DNA of 64,000 nt, taken from Balneolaceae bacterium UBA3186 (GTDB taxonomy: Bacteria > Bacteroidota > Rhodothermia > Balneolales > Balneolaceae). Positions 8,988 to 17,911 of this stretch are shown in pieces. Both the position numbers and the translations under genes were made by a program. Every line of letters begins with the position of its first letter. Within the stretch, counting starts at the first letter, position 1. Where the stretch lies: assembly GCA_002364085.1 (NCBI GenBank), contig DEXK01000020.1:1-64000 (forward strand), written 5' to 3'. The notes under the pieces were generated by a model. The model did no database searches. It was given only the letters and a program-made list of their open reading frames with translations, and was not told the DNA's origin.

Positions 8988-10361
8988 TTATTCCCCAAAA
9001 CTTCCCGCGGCTCCCGGAAATACCACCGGGCTTTCAAATCCCTCTTTTGAAACAGAAGCAACACCAAACAAATAATTGTCGATAACTACATTTTCTAAAG
9101 TGTGTTCAGTAGTACCCGCAGGAACAAAAACACTTTTTTCCCACTGATTTGAATCTGTAAGTCTCCAGTAGATTTTATAACCAGCCAATTGAGGATTTTG
9201 CTCAGCATCTAAAGCATCCCATTTCAAGGTTGTGCTTGGACGTACAGCCCCTCGAATCTGAACATTAACCGGTGGATTTGGAGCCCAAGCCATTCCTGCC
9301 ATGGTAACTGCATTTAGCCCTGTTAGTTTTGCAGCATAATCAAAGTCTACACCATCAATGGTATCACCATATTTAATTCCATCTTCCATTCTCAAGTCCT
9401 GATGTTGCATCACATAATTCTCGTTGGTTTCCATAATTCTTACACCCGGTATTCCAACTGCATTGAAAGGACGATGGTGCCCTCCTCTCCCAAAACGATC
9501 TAATCTATAAATCATCATTACATCAAGATTTGGTATATACATATCAGCCATTTTATCTACATATCGCGCTATATTTCTTGATGGTGAATCAACTTCACCA
9601 CCCGTAAACCTTCGAACTCTGGCTTCCTGTTCAGTTTCTACATCTCTGGTTCCTTCCGAGAATACACGAGCAGTTGTGTTATTGATCACACCGTTAACTC
9701 CTTTGATATTTCCAATCATATCATTGTTAAGAACTGCTTTTATTCTCCAACCTTTTTCGAGGGCATATTCTGCTAAAATCTGTCCTCCAAACAACCCTTG
9801 TTCTTCACCTGAAAGACCAACATACATGATAGAACTTGGATACTCATATTTAGTCAGCACTCTTGCAGCCTCAATAGTCCCGGCCATCCCTGAAGCATTG
9901 TCATTAGCCCCCGGCGAATCAGAGACGCCATCTAAAGGATCAGAAACTCTGGAATCAATATCTCCACTCATCATCACAAATCTATTCGGATCGGAAGTTC
10001 CTCTTTGAATAGCAACAACATTCACAATATTAACGGGATCGGGTATTCTTCTTTGACCTGAAATCACATCGCTCACATAAAATACTTCGAGACATCCACC
10101 ACAATCTTCCGAAATACGTTCGAACTCAGCTTTGATCCATCTTCTTGCGGCGCCAATTCCTCTTGTACTTGAAACAGTATCAGAAAGCGTGTGTCTGGTT
10201 CCAAAATCAACCAGTGTTTGGATGTCTTTTTCTATTCTTTCTGCCGAAGGCGCAATACCGATTTTGTGTAGTTCATCTGTAGTAATGGTTTGAGATAGTG
10301 CAAGCTCAACCGTTAAAAATAAAATTGCAGAAAGAGTTAATAGGAAACGAGATGTTTTCAT
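8988..10361 (-). CDS. Secreted M28-family zinc aminopeptidase with FN3-like domain
   Basis: Exported metallopeptidase. A signal peptide (to about residue 24, ending ALSQ) precedes an M28 domain (about 60-360) with PGANDNASG near 152, GLSGEEQGLFG near 187, NNDMIGN near 215 and GRGGHHRPF near 310, which match the metal-binding and catalytic blocks. The first zinc ligand is unusual: the sequence reads MSGDIDSR, with Asp134 where most M28 enzymes have His. Asp can bind zinc, and I believe related subfamilies share this, so activity is likely retained. The last 90 residues form a fibronectin-III-like domain beginning near PPVNVQIRG. It is convergent with the phosphatase gene. Confidence 0.88.
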   Translation of the reverse strand: MKTSRFLLTLSAILFLTVELALSQTITTDELHKIGIAPSAERIEKDIQTLVDFGTRHTLSDTVSSTRGIGAARRWIKAEFERISEDCGGCLEVFYVSDVISGQRRIPDPVNIVNVVAIQRGTSDPNRFVMMSGDIDSRVSDPLDGVSDSPGANDNASGMAGTIEAARVLTKYEYPSSIMYVGLSGEEQGLFGGQILAEYALEKGWRIKAVLNNDMIGNIKGVNGVINNTTARVFSEGTRDVETEQEARVRRFTGGEVDSPSRNIARYVDKMADMYIPNLDVMMIYRLDRFGRGGHHRPFNAVGIPGVRIMETNENYVMQHQDLRMEDGIKYGDTIDGVDFDYAAKLTGLNAVTMAGMAWAPNPPVNVQIRGAVRPSTTLKWDALDAEQNPQLAGYKIYWRLTDSNQWEKSVFVPAGTTEHTLENVVIDNYLFGVASVSKEGFESPVVFPGAAGSFGE

Positions 10362-10369
10362 GGTGTTAG

Positions 10370-10837
10370 TTATTTATTTGAAGTTTCGTCTTCTTCCTTA
10401 GCAGGATCACTGTGCAAGCGTCTATCCTGTTCAAAATAGGCTTTTAGGTTTTCCTGAAATTTGATCTGAGCTTTTAATCCCAAACGATGGCCGAAATATG
10501 CTCCTGTTCCAACAGCAACTAAAAGCATTGGCACATAAACAGCCGGAGAAGTTGCAGATCCGCCCTGATAGAGATTAACCCAAACAGCCGGAGGCAGCAA
10601 AACAAAAATTGCAAAAACATAAGGAGCTACCGTTGCTCCTTCCAATCTTCGCATAAATCTTCTACTCGAAATCGTAACCATGTTCATATAAATCAATCCA
10701 AAAAAGAAAAAAAGAACGGTTCCTAATATAGTCCCATTGTTTACTTTGGTTAACAGGTCCGAGGTCAAAAGTGTGAAAGCTCCTGAGATAATTAGAAGCC
10801 CCGTCAGGTAAAAAATAAATCTTGGCAGGTTATTCAA
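10370..10837 (-). CDS. Four-TM membrane protein of unknown function
   Basis: I do not recognise a family. The 155 residues contain four hydrophobic segments (about 6-26, 36-56, 68-90 and 100-120), a short basic loop with SSRRFMRRLEG between TM2 and TM3, and a charged cytoplasmic tail ending DPAKEEDETSNK. It lies 8 bp upstream of the M28 peptidase on the same strand, so the two are probably co-transcribed. No catalytic motif is visible. Confidence 0.7.
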   Translation of the reverse strand: MNNLPRFIFYLTGLLIISGAFTLLTSDLLTKVNNGTILGTVLFFFFGLIYMNMVTISSRRFMRRLEGATVAPYVFAIFVLLPPAVWVNLYQGGSATSPAVYVPMLLVAVGTGAYFGHRLGLKAQIKFQENLKAYFEQDRRLHSDPAKEEDETSNK

Positions 10838-10896
10838 TGTCGATAGTTAGTTTTAATATTCTAGTGATTGAGAGTACAGAATATTACACGAAAAAT

Positions 10897-12207
10897 CTAT
10901 TTTTGTAACCAGTTTAATGGATTTTGATAATCTTTGTGCCGAACTACAAATAATAGATTTTCTCCTAATGGAGATTGCGCTACGCCCGAGAGTCCTATTC
11001 TGTCTCCGGCATTTAAAACTTGATTTTTTTGCACATCAATTCTACTAAGATTTCCATAGGCGGTGTAGTACGATCCGTGCTTAACAAACACTACATCTCC
11101 AAAACCACTAATGGGCGATATCTGAGAAACATAACCATCTGACACAACCTTAACCTGAGCAGCCGGATCGGTCACAATATTTATTCCCAAATATTCTGTT
11201 ACTGTTCCATAAACCGGATTTCTGGTTCTCCCAAAATTCTTAGAGACCGTTTTACTATTAACAGGCCAAGGTAGCACGCCTTTTGATGCCGCAAATGTTC
11301 GCTCATTATCGAGTAACATTTCACTACTTACTCCAGAGCTTGTGTTAATAGGTTTAGAGTACTTGGCGACCTCCCTGTTTCTGAGGTTTTCATCAGCAAT
11401 TTCTCGCGCCCGAGCTAATTTTACTAATCGCTCATTGTTTAATCTCTCTATTTCTTCTTCTTGAACAATTAAATCAGTAAATGCATTCTGTAACGCTTCC
11501 TTCTGTTCTCTGCTTTTAGTAAGCTCGGCAACTAAGTCAGAACGCTGACTCCTAATAGTTTCTACAGTTTGTTTTTGCTGAGATCTTTGCCCGTTTAGTA
11601 TCTCTTTTTCGGTTTGAATTTCCTGAAGTACTACCTGATTACGATTTAAACTTTGGCGAAGATCGATTTGTATCTGATCCAATTCATTCTTTCTTCGTCT
11701 TATCTGTTCTGCTTGTTTCGCTTTTTGCTCTTCAAACTTTTTTAAATATTGAGCCCTTATCAACATCTGATTGAACGACCCGGAAGTAAGTAATAATTCA
11801 AGATTGGATGATCGGCTGTTTTTGTAAGCGAATAACAATATCTTTTTATAATTGTCGATCAATACTTTGAGCTCTTCCTGACGAGCCCCGATCTCTTGTT
11901 CAGTTAAATTAATCTCTTCCTGAATTTGCTGTTGTTCTTTCGTCAAGCTTTCGATCTTGTCATCCTGTAACGCTATTAATCCGTTCAGGTTTTCATACTG
12001 TTTATACGACTGATTGAACTTGGCCTCGGCTTCAGCAACCCGCTTTTGATATGATTTTATCCGGGCATCAAGTACATTGATTTCTGCTCTAGTATTATTC
12101 TGCTTACTCAGTATCTCCTTTCGCTTTTCATCATATGTTTGCGCTGAAAGAGACGTAGCTATTGCTGCAAATATTACAACGGTCAGTATTAAAGATCTTG
12201 ATCTCAT
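10897..12207 (-). CDS. EnvC-like murein hydrolase activator (coiled coil + degenerate LytM)
   Basis: Periplasmic activator of cell-wall amidases rather than a hydrolase, by analogy with EnvC/NlpD. A signal peptide (to about residue 22, SLSAQ) is followed by a long coiled coil (about 30-270, Glu/Gln/Lys/Arg rich) and a C-terminal M23/LytM-like domain (about 315-436). In that domain the HxxxD metal site is replaced by GINIVTDP and the HxH site by YYTAYGNLS, so zinc ligands are missing. Its ATG overlaps the stop of the DUF4292 gene by 4 bp, giving translational coupling in a TPR-DUF4292-EnvC operon. Expected role: coordinating peptidoglycan splitting during division. Confidence 0.88.
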   Translation of the reverse strand: MRSRSLILTVVIFAAIATSLSAQTYDEKRKEILSKQNNTRAEINVLDARIKSYQKRVAEAEAKFNQSYKQYENLNGLIALQDDKIESLTKEQQQIQEEINLTEQEIGARQEELKVLIDNYKKILLFAYKNSRSSNLELLLTSGSFNQMLIRAQYLKKFEEQKAKQAEQIRRRKNELDQIQIDLRQSLNRNQVVLQEIQTEKEILNGQRSQQKQTVETIRSQRSDLVAELTKSREQKEALQNAFTDLIVQEEEIERLNNERLVKLARAREIADENLRNREVAKYSKPINTSSGVSSEMLLDNERTFAASKGVLPWPVNSKTVSKNFGRTRNPVYGTVTEYLGINIVTDPAAQVKVVSDGYVSQISPISGFGDVVFVKHGSYYTAYGNLSRIDVQKNQVLNAGDRIGLSGVAQSPLGENLLFVVRHKDYQNPLNWLQK

Positions 12208-12962
12208 AAACGTTCAATAACTATTTCATCAGGAATATCAAGTGTAAGATCTATCTTGGATGGATTTACTTCAAGGGTACGAACCTGAAAAACTACTTGT
12301 GAGTTTCTGTCTGCACTTAATATGGTAATTTTTCTAGGCAATGTGTAGCCATCAATTTCACCATAGCTTTCATATGTTAATGCTGAATAGGGAAGGCCGG
12401 AAGATCGCGCTTGCTCCACATAACTTACCGTTCCTGTTTTTTTGTTGATACGTGCAATTCCTTTGTTATAGAATCCCAGAATATATTCCGTATCAGATTG
12501 TAAAATCTTTTCTACATCATCCATTTTGATCTTGAAGTTCATCAAATCTAATAAATTTACAGACGCTAGTTCATTCAGATTCGTCATGCGCCCATCTTGA
12601 ACAGACACTTTTTGAGCGTATTTATCAATTTTGTTATAAATGAGGATGGAATCTGCATCTACTAACATACTTCCACCTGTAATTCCTATTCTGTTTTTAA
12701 ATGTGAGTAAGCTCAATACGGTATCTGTTTCGAAGTCTATAGTAATTCGATCGCTGCTTCCCGGCTCACTTACTAAAGCTCTACCCTTTCCCTTAGCTGA
12801 AACAAGTTCATCTGCATAGTTTGGGATACGATCTATAATTTCACTTAACGGAATCATTACCTCATAAAGGTTTTCATCAGTAGAAATTTTTTTTGTTGAG
12901 GTACACGAAACAACCAGCAAAAAAACCGCAGGTATAAGGTATTTTATTGAAACTGATCTCAC
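12204..12962 (-). CDS. DUF4292 family outer-envelope lipoprotein
   Basis: Function unknown. A lipoprotein signal with lipobox VVSC places the acylated Cys at residue 20. The remaining ~230 residues look beta-rich, resembling LolA/LolB-like lipid-binding folds (for example VSAKGKGRALVSEPGSSD and the DSILIYNKIDKYAQ strand region), as expected for DUF4292. The gene overlaps both neighbours by 4 bp (TPR gene upstream, EnvC-like gene downstream). The set recurs together in Bacteroidota as far as I recall, suggesting a shared envelope task. Confidence 0.82.
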   Translation of the reverse strand: MRSVSIKYLIPAVFLLVVSCTSTKKISTDENLYEVMIPLSEIIDRIPNYADELVSAKGKGRALVSEPGSSDRITIDFETDTVLSLLTFKNRIGITGGSMLVDADSILIYNKIDKYAQKVSVQDGRMTNLNELASVNLLDLMNFKIKMDDVEKILQSDTEYILGFYNKGIARINKKTGTVSYVEQARSSGLPYSALTYESYGEIDGYTLPRKITILSADRNSQVVFQVRTLEVNPSKIDLTLDIPDEIVIERL

Positions 12963-14650
12963 TCTTGAATTTTTTCTTTTAAATGTGTCAATGAGGGGTC
13001 TTTATCCAGTGCTCTTTTCCACCACTTTTTGGCTTCGTCACTATTATTTAGTTTATCATGAACATCGCCTAAATGTTCCAATACTTCTGCACTCGCTTCT
13101 TCATCACTTAGATCAACAGATGCTTTTATAAAACGTTTTGCCTTTTCATAATCCTCTAATTTATAAAAAACCCACCCCATAGTATCCAGATAGGCTGCAT
13201 TTTCAGGATCAAGCTCCATTGCTTTTAAGGCTAATTCCTTAGCTCGTTCCAAGTTCTCTCCTCTTACTGACAAATTGTATGCATAGTTGTTCATTGCGTT
13301 ATGATTTTCAGGGTCATAACGCAATGCCAATTCGTATACTCTATCGGCTTCTGTTGCATTTCCCAAATTACTTTGAGCATCTCCCAACGTTGAATAGACA
13401 ACAGATTTAAATGGTTTTCTTGCAGGTGCTCTAGAGGCTCTTTCCAACCATACAACTGCTTCTTCATTTTCATCACTTAGTAAATAAGCTGTACCAATGA
13501 AAAACTGAATAAAAGAATCATCCGGTACATTTTGATCGGCTTTCTTTCCCACCTTTTTTGCTTCTTCTAATCTATTTTCACTTAGCAATAATTGCAGTCT
13601 TAATCTCCAGGCTATATCATCCTGGGGAAGTAGTTCGTTCCCTTTTTCTAATTTTTGAATAGCCTTTTCGGTTTCACCGATCTGAGCATAATATTGACCG
13701 GTTATCGTAAAAGCAGGACCGTATTCTGGAGATGACTCTGTAAATGCATCTAATGCCCAGCCCGTTTCTCTTTTAAGCTGTTCGTTAAGGGGGCTTTCCT
13801 GCTGTTTTGCAAATAGAAATTGAGCTACTCCCAGCTTTTCTTCAGGAAGAATAACTTTATCTGCTAAAAAAGTTCGTATCAAAGCGCCTGCACTATCCCA
13901 TTGTTGATCTTCAATATAAATTCCGGCAAGATTTAATATGGATTGTGGATCTCGTGAATTTCTGCTTAAAGCTTCATTCAAAACTTTTTTAGCATTTCCT
14001 TCTCTACCTGTTTTTGAATAATACTCGCTTAATAAATTGAGTGTATTCAAATTATCAGGATCAATATCTCTTAATAATTCCAATTGTGTAATAGCAGAAT
14101 CTCTTGCTCCCAAAGCTTCGAAATTTCTGAATTTCAATAAATAAATTGACCGATTTGGTCCTGTTAATTTTAATGCCCGATCCAAAACTTGATTACTCTT
14201 CAGGTACTCCCCGTAATCTTTGTAGGTATCTGCAAGCATAAATAAACCATCATAATCATTTGGGTAGTATTCTAGCAGCGTGTTCAGCTCTTCCAGAGTT
14301 GCGGTATTTTCTCCTGCACTTCGGTATATCTGTGCCAGCTTAAACCGGAACCACTTATTCTCAGGTGCTTTTGAAACGGCTTGTTTTCCGTAAAGAGCTG
14401 CATTTGGAAGGTCTTCCATTGCAAAATATGTGTCTGCGATTGCATAACTCAGCCCGGCTTCATTACCTAGTTGGTTCTTGGCTTCCATCAAAAGTTGTAG
14501 AGACTTCTCATACTCTCTATTTTCAAATGCCTCTAAGCCTTGAACATATGCTATAGTACCATTTACCATTGGCTTTGGCTGTACCTGCGCTTTGGTTGAA
14601 GATGATAAACCAAACCCGGATATAAGAAATATGTAGAAGAATTTTTTCAT
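12959..14650 (-). CDS. Secreted/periplasmic TPR protein
   Basis: A signal peptide (to about residue 22, STKAQ) precedes roughly twelve tetratricopeptide repeats through residue 555. Clear units include AMNNYAYNLSVRGENLERAK and AYLDTMGWVFYKLEDYEKAK near the C-terminus. TPR arrays scaffold protein complexes; no enzyme domain is present. It is the first gene of the coupled TPR-DUF4292-EnvC operon (4-bp overlap with the next gene), so it probably assembles or senses a peptidoglycan-associated complex. Confidence 0.87.
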   Translation of the reverse strand: MKKFFYIFLISGFGLSSSTKAQVQPKPMVNGTIAYVQGLEAFENREYEKSLQLLMEAKNQLGNEAGLSYAIADTYFAMEDLPNAALYGKQAVSKAPENKWFRFKLAQIYRSAGENTATLEELNTLLEYYPNDYDGLFMLADTYKDYGEYLKSNQVLDRALKLTGPNRSIYLLKFRNFEALGARDSAITQLELLRDIDPDNLNTLNLLSEYYSKTGREGNAKKVLNEALSRNSRDPQSILNLAGIYIEDQQWDSAGALIRTFLADKVILPEEKLGVAQFLFAKQQESPLNEQLKRETGWALDAFTESSPEYGPAFTITGQYYAQIGETEKAIQKLEKGNELLPQDDIAWRLRLQLLLSENRLEEAKKVGKKADQNVPDDSFIQFFIGTAYLLSDENEEAVVWLERASRAPARKPFKSVVYSTLGDAQSNLGNATEADRVYELALRYDPENHNAMNNYAYNLSVRGENLERAKELALKAMELDPENAAYLDTMGWVFYKLEDYEKAKRFIKASVDLSDEEASAEVLEHLGDVHDKLNNSDEAKKWWKRALDKDPSLTHLKEKIQE

Positions 14651-14808
14651 CGCTTACCTTAACGTGAAGTATAATAGGAAAGTGCGATTTATGCTGAATT
14701 GATTACAGAATTTTATATGCTGCTTTTATTAATATTAATTCCATATCCTTTCCCCAATTCTTCTCTTCTTTTTGTACATTACATTTGTTAGCAAAATCAG
14801 CTTTAGGA

Positions 14809-16587
14809 ATGTCAGAAAACTACCGCGCTCTTACTAGAAAATATCGCCCACAAAACTTTGAGGATATTGTTTCTCAGGATCACGTAAGCTCTACGTTGAT
14901 GAATGCAATCAAACAAAACAGATTGTCTCATGCTTATATGTTCTGTGGTCCACGTGGAGTTGGAAAAACAACGATGGCTCGTGTTCTTGCCAGAACCATA
15001 AACGAAATTGACAGCAGTGTTGATGGTGAATCTCTGAACCAAACACTTAATATTGTTGAGATGGACGCGGCTTCTAACAACAAAGTGGATGACGTTCATC
15101 ATTTACGGGAAAGTGTTAGAATTCCGCCTCAAAATGGTCGCTACAAAGTATTTATCGTTGATGAGGTTCATATGCTTTCAAAAGCGGCTTTTAATGCGCT
15201 TTTGAAAACTCTAGAAGAACCACCAGAGCACGCTATTTTTATCTTTGCTACAACAGAACCTCACAAAGTTCTACCTACTATTTTATCTCGTGTGCAGCGT
15301 TTCGACTTTAAACGAATCGCCGTTGACGAAATCGTTCGAAGACTCAGAAAAATTTCTGCTGATGAGCATATATCCATCGATGATGAATCCTTGCATGTAA
15401 TAGCTAAAAAAGCAGATGGAGCACTTCGTGACGCTCTTGGATTAATGGATCAGGCAATCGCATTTTGCGGTGATAATATCACACACAATGAACTGCTCCA
15501 AGCTTTGAATGTGGTTGGTACAGATCGACTGTTTCAATTCATGAATTGTGTTAAAGATCACGATGCAGATCAGGGCTTAGAACTGATCAACACTTTGTTA
15601 CAGGAAGGCTATGACATTCAGGAATTTCTGATCGGGCTTACCGAACACTTGAGAAATTTGTACATAGCTCACCACAGTAAGCAATTGTATATGGTGGAGG
15701 CCTCAGAAGACACCAAAGCTAAATACAAAGAATCTGCTCCGGATTGTTCCCGAGATGATCTTATGAGAATGCTTCATATTGTTTCGGAAGCACAGATAAA
15801 GATCAAAGACGCGAACCAGCCCAGAATTCAGTTTGAAATCACTTTACTGAAGCTCATTCATATGGAGCGGTCAGAGAATCTGGCTAAACTTCTAGCAAAC
15901 CTCGAAGAAGTAAAAAAAAACTCTAAGAACTTAGGCGCACTTTCTTCAGGATCTGAAAAACCTGTTTATCCGGAAAAAAAGGAAAAAACACCCCCTACTG
16001 AACCAGAACCGATTGAGCAATCAGATTTAGTTAAAGAACTTCCAAAACAAGAGTCTGCTTCTCCAGATAAAGAAATTCTGGTTGAAGAAGAACCCGAGGA
16101 TGAATTTGATATCGGAGCACCTGCATTAAAAACAAAATTCTCTCAGCCAAGTCAGCTAAAAACCACTCAAGTAAGTGCAGAAGTAAAAGTTGAAACCACA
16201 AACGAATCCTCTGCAAATCAGAAAACTGTTCGAATCGAAGACATCAAAAATGCTTGGCCGGAATTCATAGATTCACTGAATGGGTCGGTTTCTTCTATTC
16301 TAAAAATGCAAACAGAACGAGCCCTACCGGTTCGTCTGAAAGGCACAGAATTGTCATTAGAGTGTGACAATCAGCTAGCCAAAACCATGCTGGATGAACA
16401 AGCCAAAGAATTGGCAGGAAAATTGCAGGAATGTATTGGCGTGGCACTTCGTTTTAATGTAGAAGTATCACAAAAAACAAAACAAACTACAGCTCGCAAT
16501 CCTTACGAACGCTTTAAGGAGATTCAACAAAAAGATCCGATGGTTCGTAGTTTGGTGGAACGGTTTGGAGCGGAACTCGAATATTAA
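14809..16587 (+). CDS. dnaX: DNA polymerase III subunit gamma/tau
   Basis: Clamp-loader ATPase of the replicative polymerase. The start chosen is the ATG at 14809 (protein begins MSENYRALTRKYRPQ, the family's usual N-terminus); an in-frame TTG at 14785 is less likely. Walker A GPRGVGKT is at residues 47-54, Walker B-type VDEVH near 120, and the sensor/arginine-finger region TILSRVQRFDF near 160. The zinc module normally found between Walker A and the EMDAAS motif is absent: this stretch contains no cysteine, while typical DnaX has four. Domain III ends near 365, followed by a low-complexity linker and a C-terminal tau-like region (about 475-592). Upstream of ybaB and recR, the classic recombination-repair neighbourhood. 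Confidence 0.95.
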   Translation: MSENYRALTRKYRPQNFEDIVSQDHVSSTLMNAIKQNRLSHAYMFCGPRGVGKTTMARVLARTINEIDSSVDGESLNQTLNIVEMDAASNNKVDDVHHLRESVRIPPQNGRYKVFIVDEVHMLSKAAFNALLKTLEEPPEHAIFIFATTEPHKVLPTILSRVQRFDFKRIAVDEIVRRLRKISADEHISIDDESLHVIAKKADGALRDALGLMDQAIAFCGDNITHNELLQALNVVGTDRLFQFMNCVKDHDADQGLELINTLLQEGYDIQEFLIGLTEHLRNLYIAHHSKQLYMVEASEDTKAKYKESAPDCSRDDLMRMLHIVSEAQIKIKDANQPRIQFEITLLKLIHMERSENLAKLLANLEEVKKNSKNLGALSSGSEKPVYPEKKEKTPPTEPEPIEQSDLVKELPKQESASPDKEILVEEEPEDEFDIGAPALKTKFSQPSQLKTTQVSAEVKVETTNESSANQKTVRIEDIKNAWPEFIDSLNGSVSSILKMQTERALPVRLKGTELSLECDNQLAKTMLDEQAKELAGKLQECIGVALRFNVEVSQKTKQTTARNPYERFKEIQQKDPMVRSLVERFGAELEY

Positions 16588-16592
16588 CAAAA

Positions 16593-16678
16593 TAGACGTA
16601 AGACCTGAGATATAAGACTTAGGACTCCTATTGAATAAATAATTAATTTTGTGCTTTCGTGTTTTAGTGGCACAAATT
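16593..16678. repeat. Word-repeat intergenic sequence after dnaX
   Basis: Reiterated AGACGTAAGAC / AGATATAAGAC words (about 16593-16625) are followed by a hairpin with arms AATTTTGTG and CACAAATT (16645-16678) around TTTCGTGTTTTAGTGG. The second part resembles 'ttcgtgttttagtgg' intergenic sequences I have met in other genomes (memory only). It fills the dnaX-ybaB gap. Confidence 0.5.
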
Positions 16679-16695
16679 AAACCAAATATTAAGTT

Positions 16696-17043
16696 ATGAG
16701 TGATTTTAACATGGCCGACATGTTCGGCAAAGTTCAGGAAATGCAAGCCAAAATGCAGGAAAGTCAAGCTAAATTAGCTGAAGTAACTGTGGAAGCAGAA
16801 GCCGGTGGCGGCATGGTAAAAGTAAAAGCCAATGGTCTTCGTCAGATCCTTTCCATTAAATTTGATGAGGATGTTATTGATCCTAATGACAAAGAAATGC
16901 TGGAAGATCTGGTGGTTGCCGGGGTAAACAAAGCTCTTGAACAAGCCGATGAAGCTGCAAAATCCCAAATGCAGGAAGCTTACAAAGGAATGATTCCCGG
17001 TGGTGGAATACCAGGGATGGATCTTTCTAAGTTTGGACTATGA
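16696..17043 (+). CDS. YbaB/EbfC family nucleoid-associated protein
   Basis: Small DNA-binding protein of 115 residues, the normal family length. The N-terminal helix MSDFNMADMFGKVQEMQAKM is coiled-coil-like. The central VEAEAGGGMVKVKANG and DPNDKEMLEDLVVAGVN are the family's signature. The protein forms a tweezer-like dimer that coats DNA. Position between dnaX and recR is the conserved dnaX-ybaB-recR arrangement, which supports a role near recombinational repair, though in this genome both gaps contain repeats. Confidence 0.95.
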   Translation: MSDFNMADMFGKVQEMQAKMQESQAKLAEVTVEAEAGGGMVKVKANGLRQILSIKFDEDVIDPNDKEMLEDLVVAGVNKALEQADEAAKSQMQEAYKGMIPGGGIPGMDLSKFGL

Positions 17044-17051
17044 CTGAACTC

Positions 17052-17125
17052 AAAATGAAAAATGAAAGATTAAAAATTGGGCTCACCAATCCTGATTTTT
17101 CATTTTTAATCTTTAATTTTTAATC
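17052..17125. repeat. A/T word repeat, inverted, before recR
   Basis: The left arm AAAATGAAAAATGAAAGATT(AAAAATTGG) and the right arm CCAATC...TTTTTCATTTTTAATC pair over about 30 bases with a small loop near 17081-17085. It fills the ybaB-recR gap and ends within 4 bases of the recR TTG start, so it may fold over the recR translation start. Confidence 0.6.
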
Positions 17126-17128
17126 TCC

Positions 17129-17731
17129 TTGCAGATAACCTCAGAATATTTAGAACGAGCAATTGAACAGCTTGCAAAACTCCCCGGTACAGGAAGAAAA
17201 TCAGCTCAAAGAATTGCAATCCATTTATTAAAGCAGAACGATGAGTATGCGCTTCGTTTAGCAAATGCAATAATAGATCTGAAAAATAAAGTTACCCGCT
17301 GTGAAATTTGTGGCAATGTAAGCGATACTGATCCTTGTACTATTTGTGAAAATGCAAAACGTCAAAACGGGACGATCTGTGTTGTAGAAGAGTTCAATGA
17401 CGTTTATATCATTGAGAAAACGAATGAGTTTAGAGGAAGGTATCATGTTCTAGGAGGAGTAATCTCTCCCATGGATAACATTGGCCCTGATAATATTCGG
17501 ATACAGGAATTACTTAAACGCGTAGGCGGCAATGAAGAAATAACAGAAGTGATTCTAGCACTTAACCCTGACGCTGAAGGTGAAGCTACTTCTTATTACA
17601 TTAATAAGTTGTTACTTCCTTATGAAGTTACAGTTACCCGAATTGCTTACGGTATTCCAATGGGAACCGAACTTGAATTTATAGACGAAGCCACTTTAAG
17701 CCGTGCTTTCGCAAGCAGGAACAGTTTTTGA
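17129..17731 (+). CDS. recR: Recombination protein RecR
   Basis: Recombination mediator acting with RecF/RecO. Residues 1-50 form the helix-hairpin-helix region (LAKLPGTGRKSAQRIAIHLL). A C4 zinc finger follows (CEICGNVSDTDPCTIC, near 53-68). The Toprim domain starts at ICVVEEFNDVYIIEKTNEF near 78, and a C-terminal Walker-B-like helix ends near 195. Length (200 aa) is normal. The start is TTG at 17129: the next Met lies far inside the Toprim domain. A word repeat immediately upstream may influence initiation, and another repeat begins at the stop codon. Confidence 0.95.
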   Translation: MQITSEYLERAIEQLAKLPGTGRKSAQRIAIHLLKQNDEYALRLANAIIDLKNKVTRCEICGNVSDTDPCTICENAKRQNGTICVVEEFNDVYIIEKTNEFRGRYHVLGGVISPMDNIGPDNIRIQELLKRVGGNEEITEVILALNPDAEGEATSYYINKLLLPYEVTVTRIAYGIPMGTELEFIDEATLSRAFASRNSF

Positions 17732-17812
17732 TAAACAACCACAAAGCACACAGAGTTTCTATGTTATATTTCTCAACTTTCTGCTTTCTTAGTGTTCCTT
17801 TATGGTTTATTA
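17731..17812. repeat. ACCACAAAG word repeat, imperfect inverted, after recR
   Basis: ATAAACAACCACAAAGCACAC on the left is matched, in reverse complement and imperfectly, by AGTGTTCCTTTATGGTTTATT on the right. It begins at the last base of the recR stop codon. A weak stem-loop (AAATGCA...TGCATTTTT, 17825-17850) follows and could terminate recR transcription. Confidence 0.5.
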
Positions 17813-17911
17813 AACAAAAAATGTAAATGCAGTGGAGTTTTTGCATTTTTGTGGGTTCCTTTAATATTGAACAAAAATTTAATACATCTGATAACTTAAA
17901 TAATTTCAAGA

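Noticed and set aside
10897..12207. Active M23 peptidase
   Set aside because: The HxxxD and HxH zinc ligands are replaced, so it was called an activator rather than a hydrolase.
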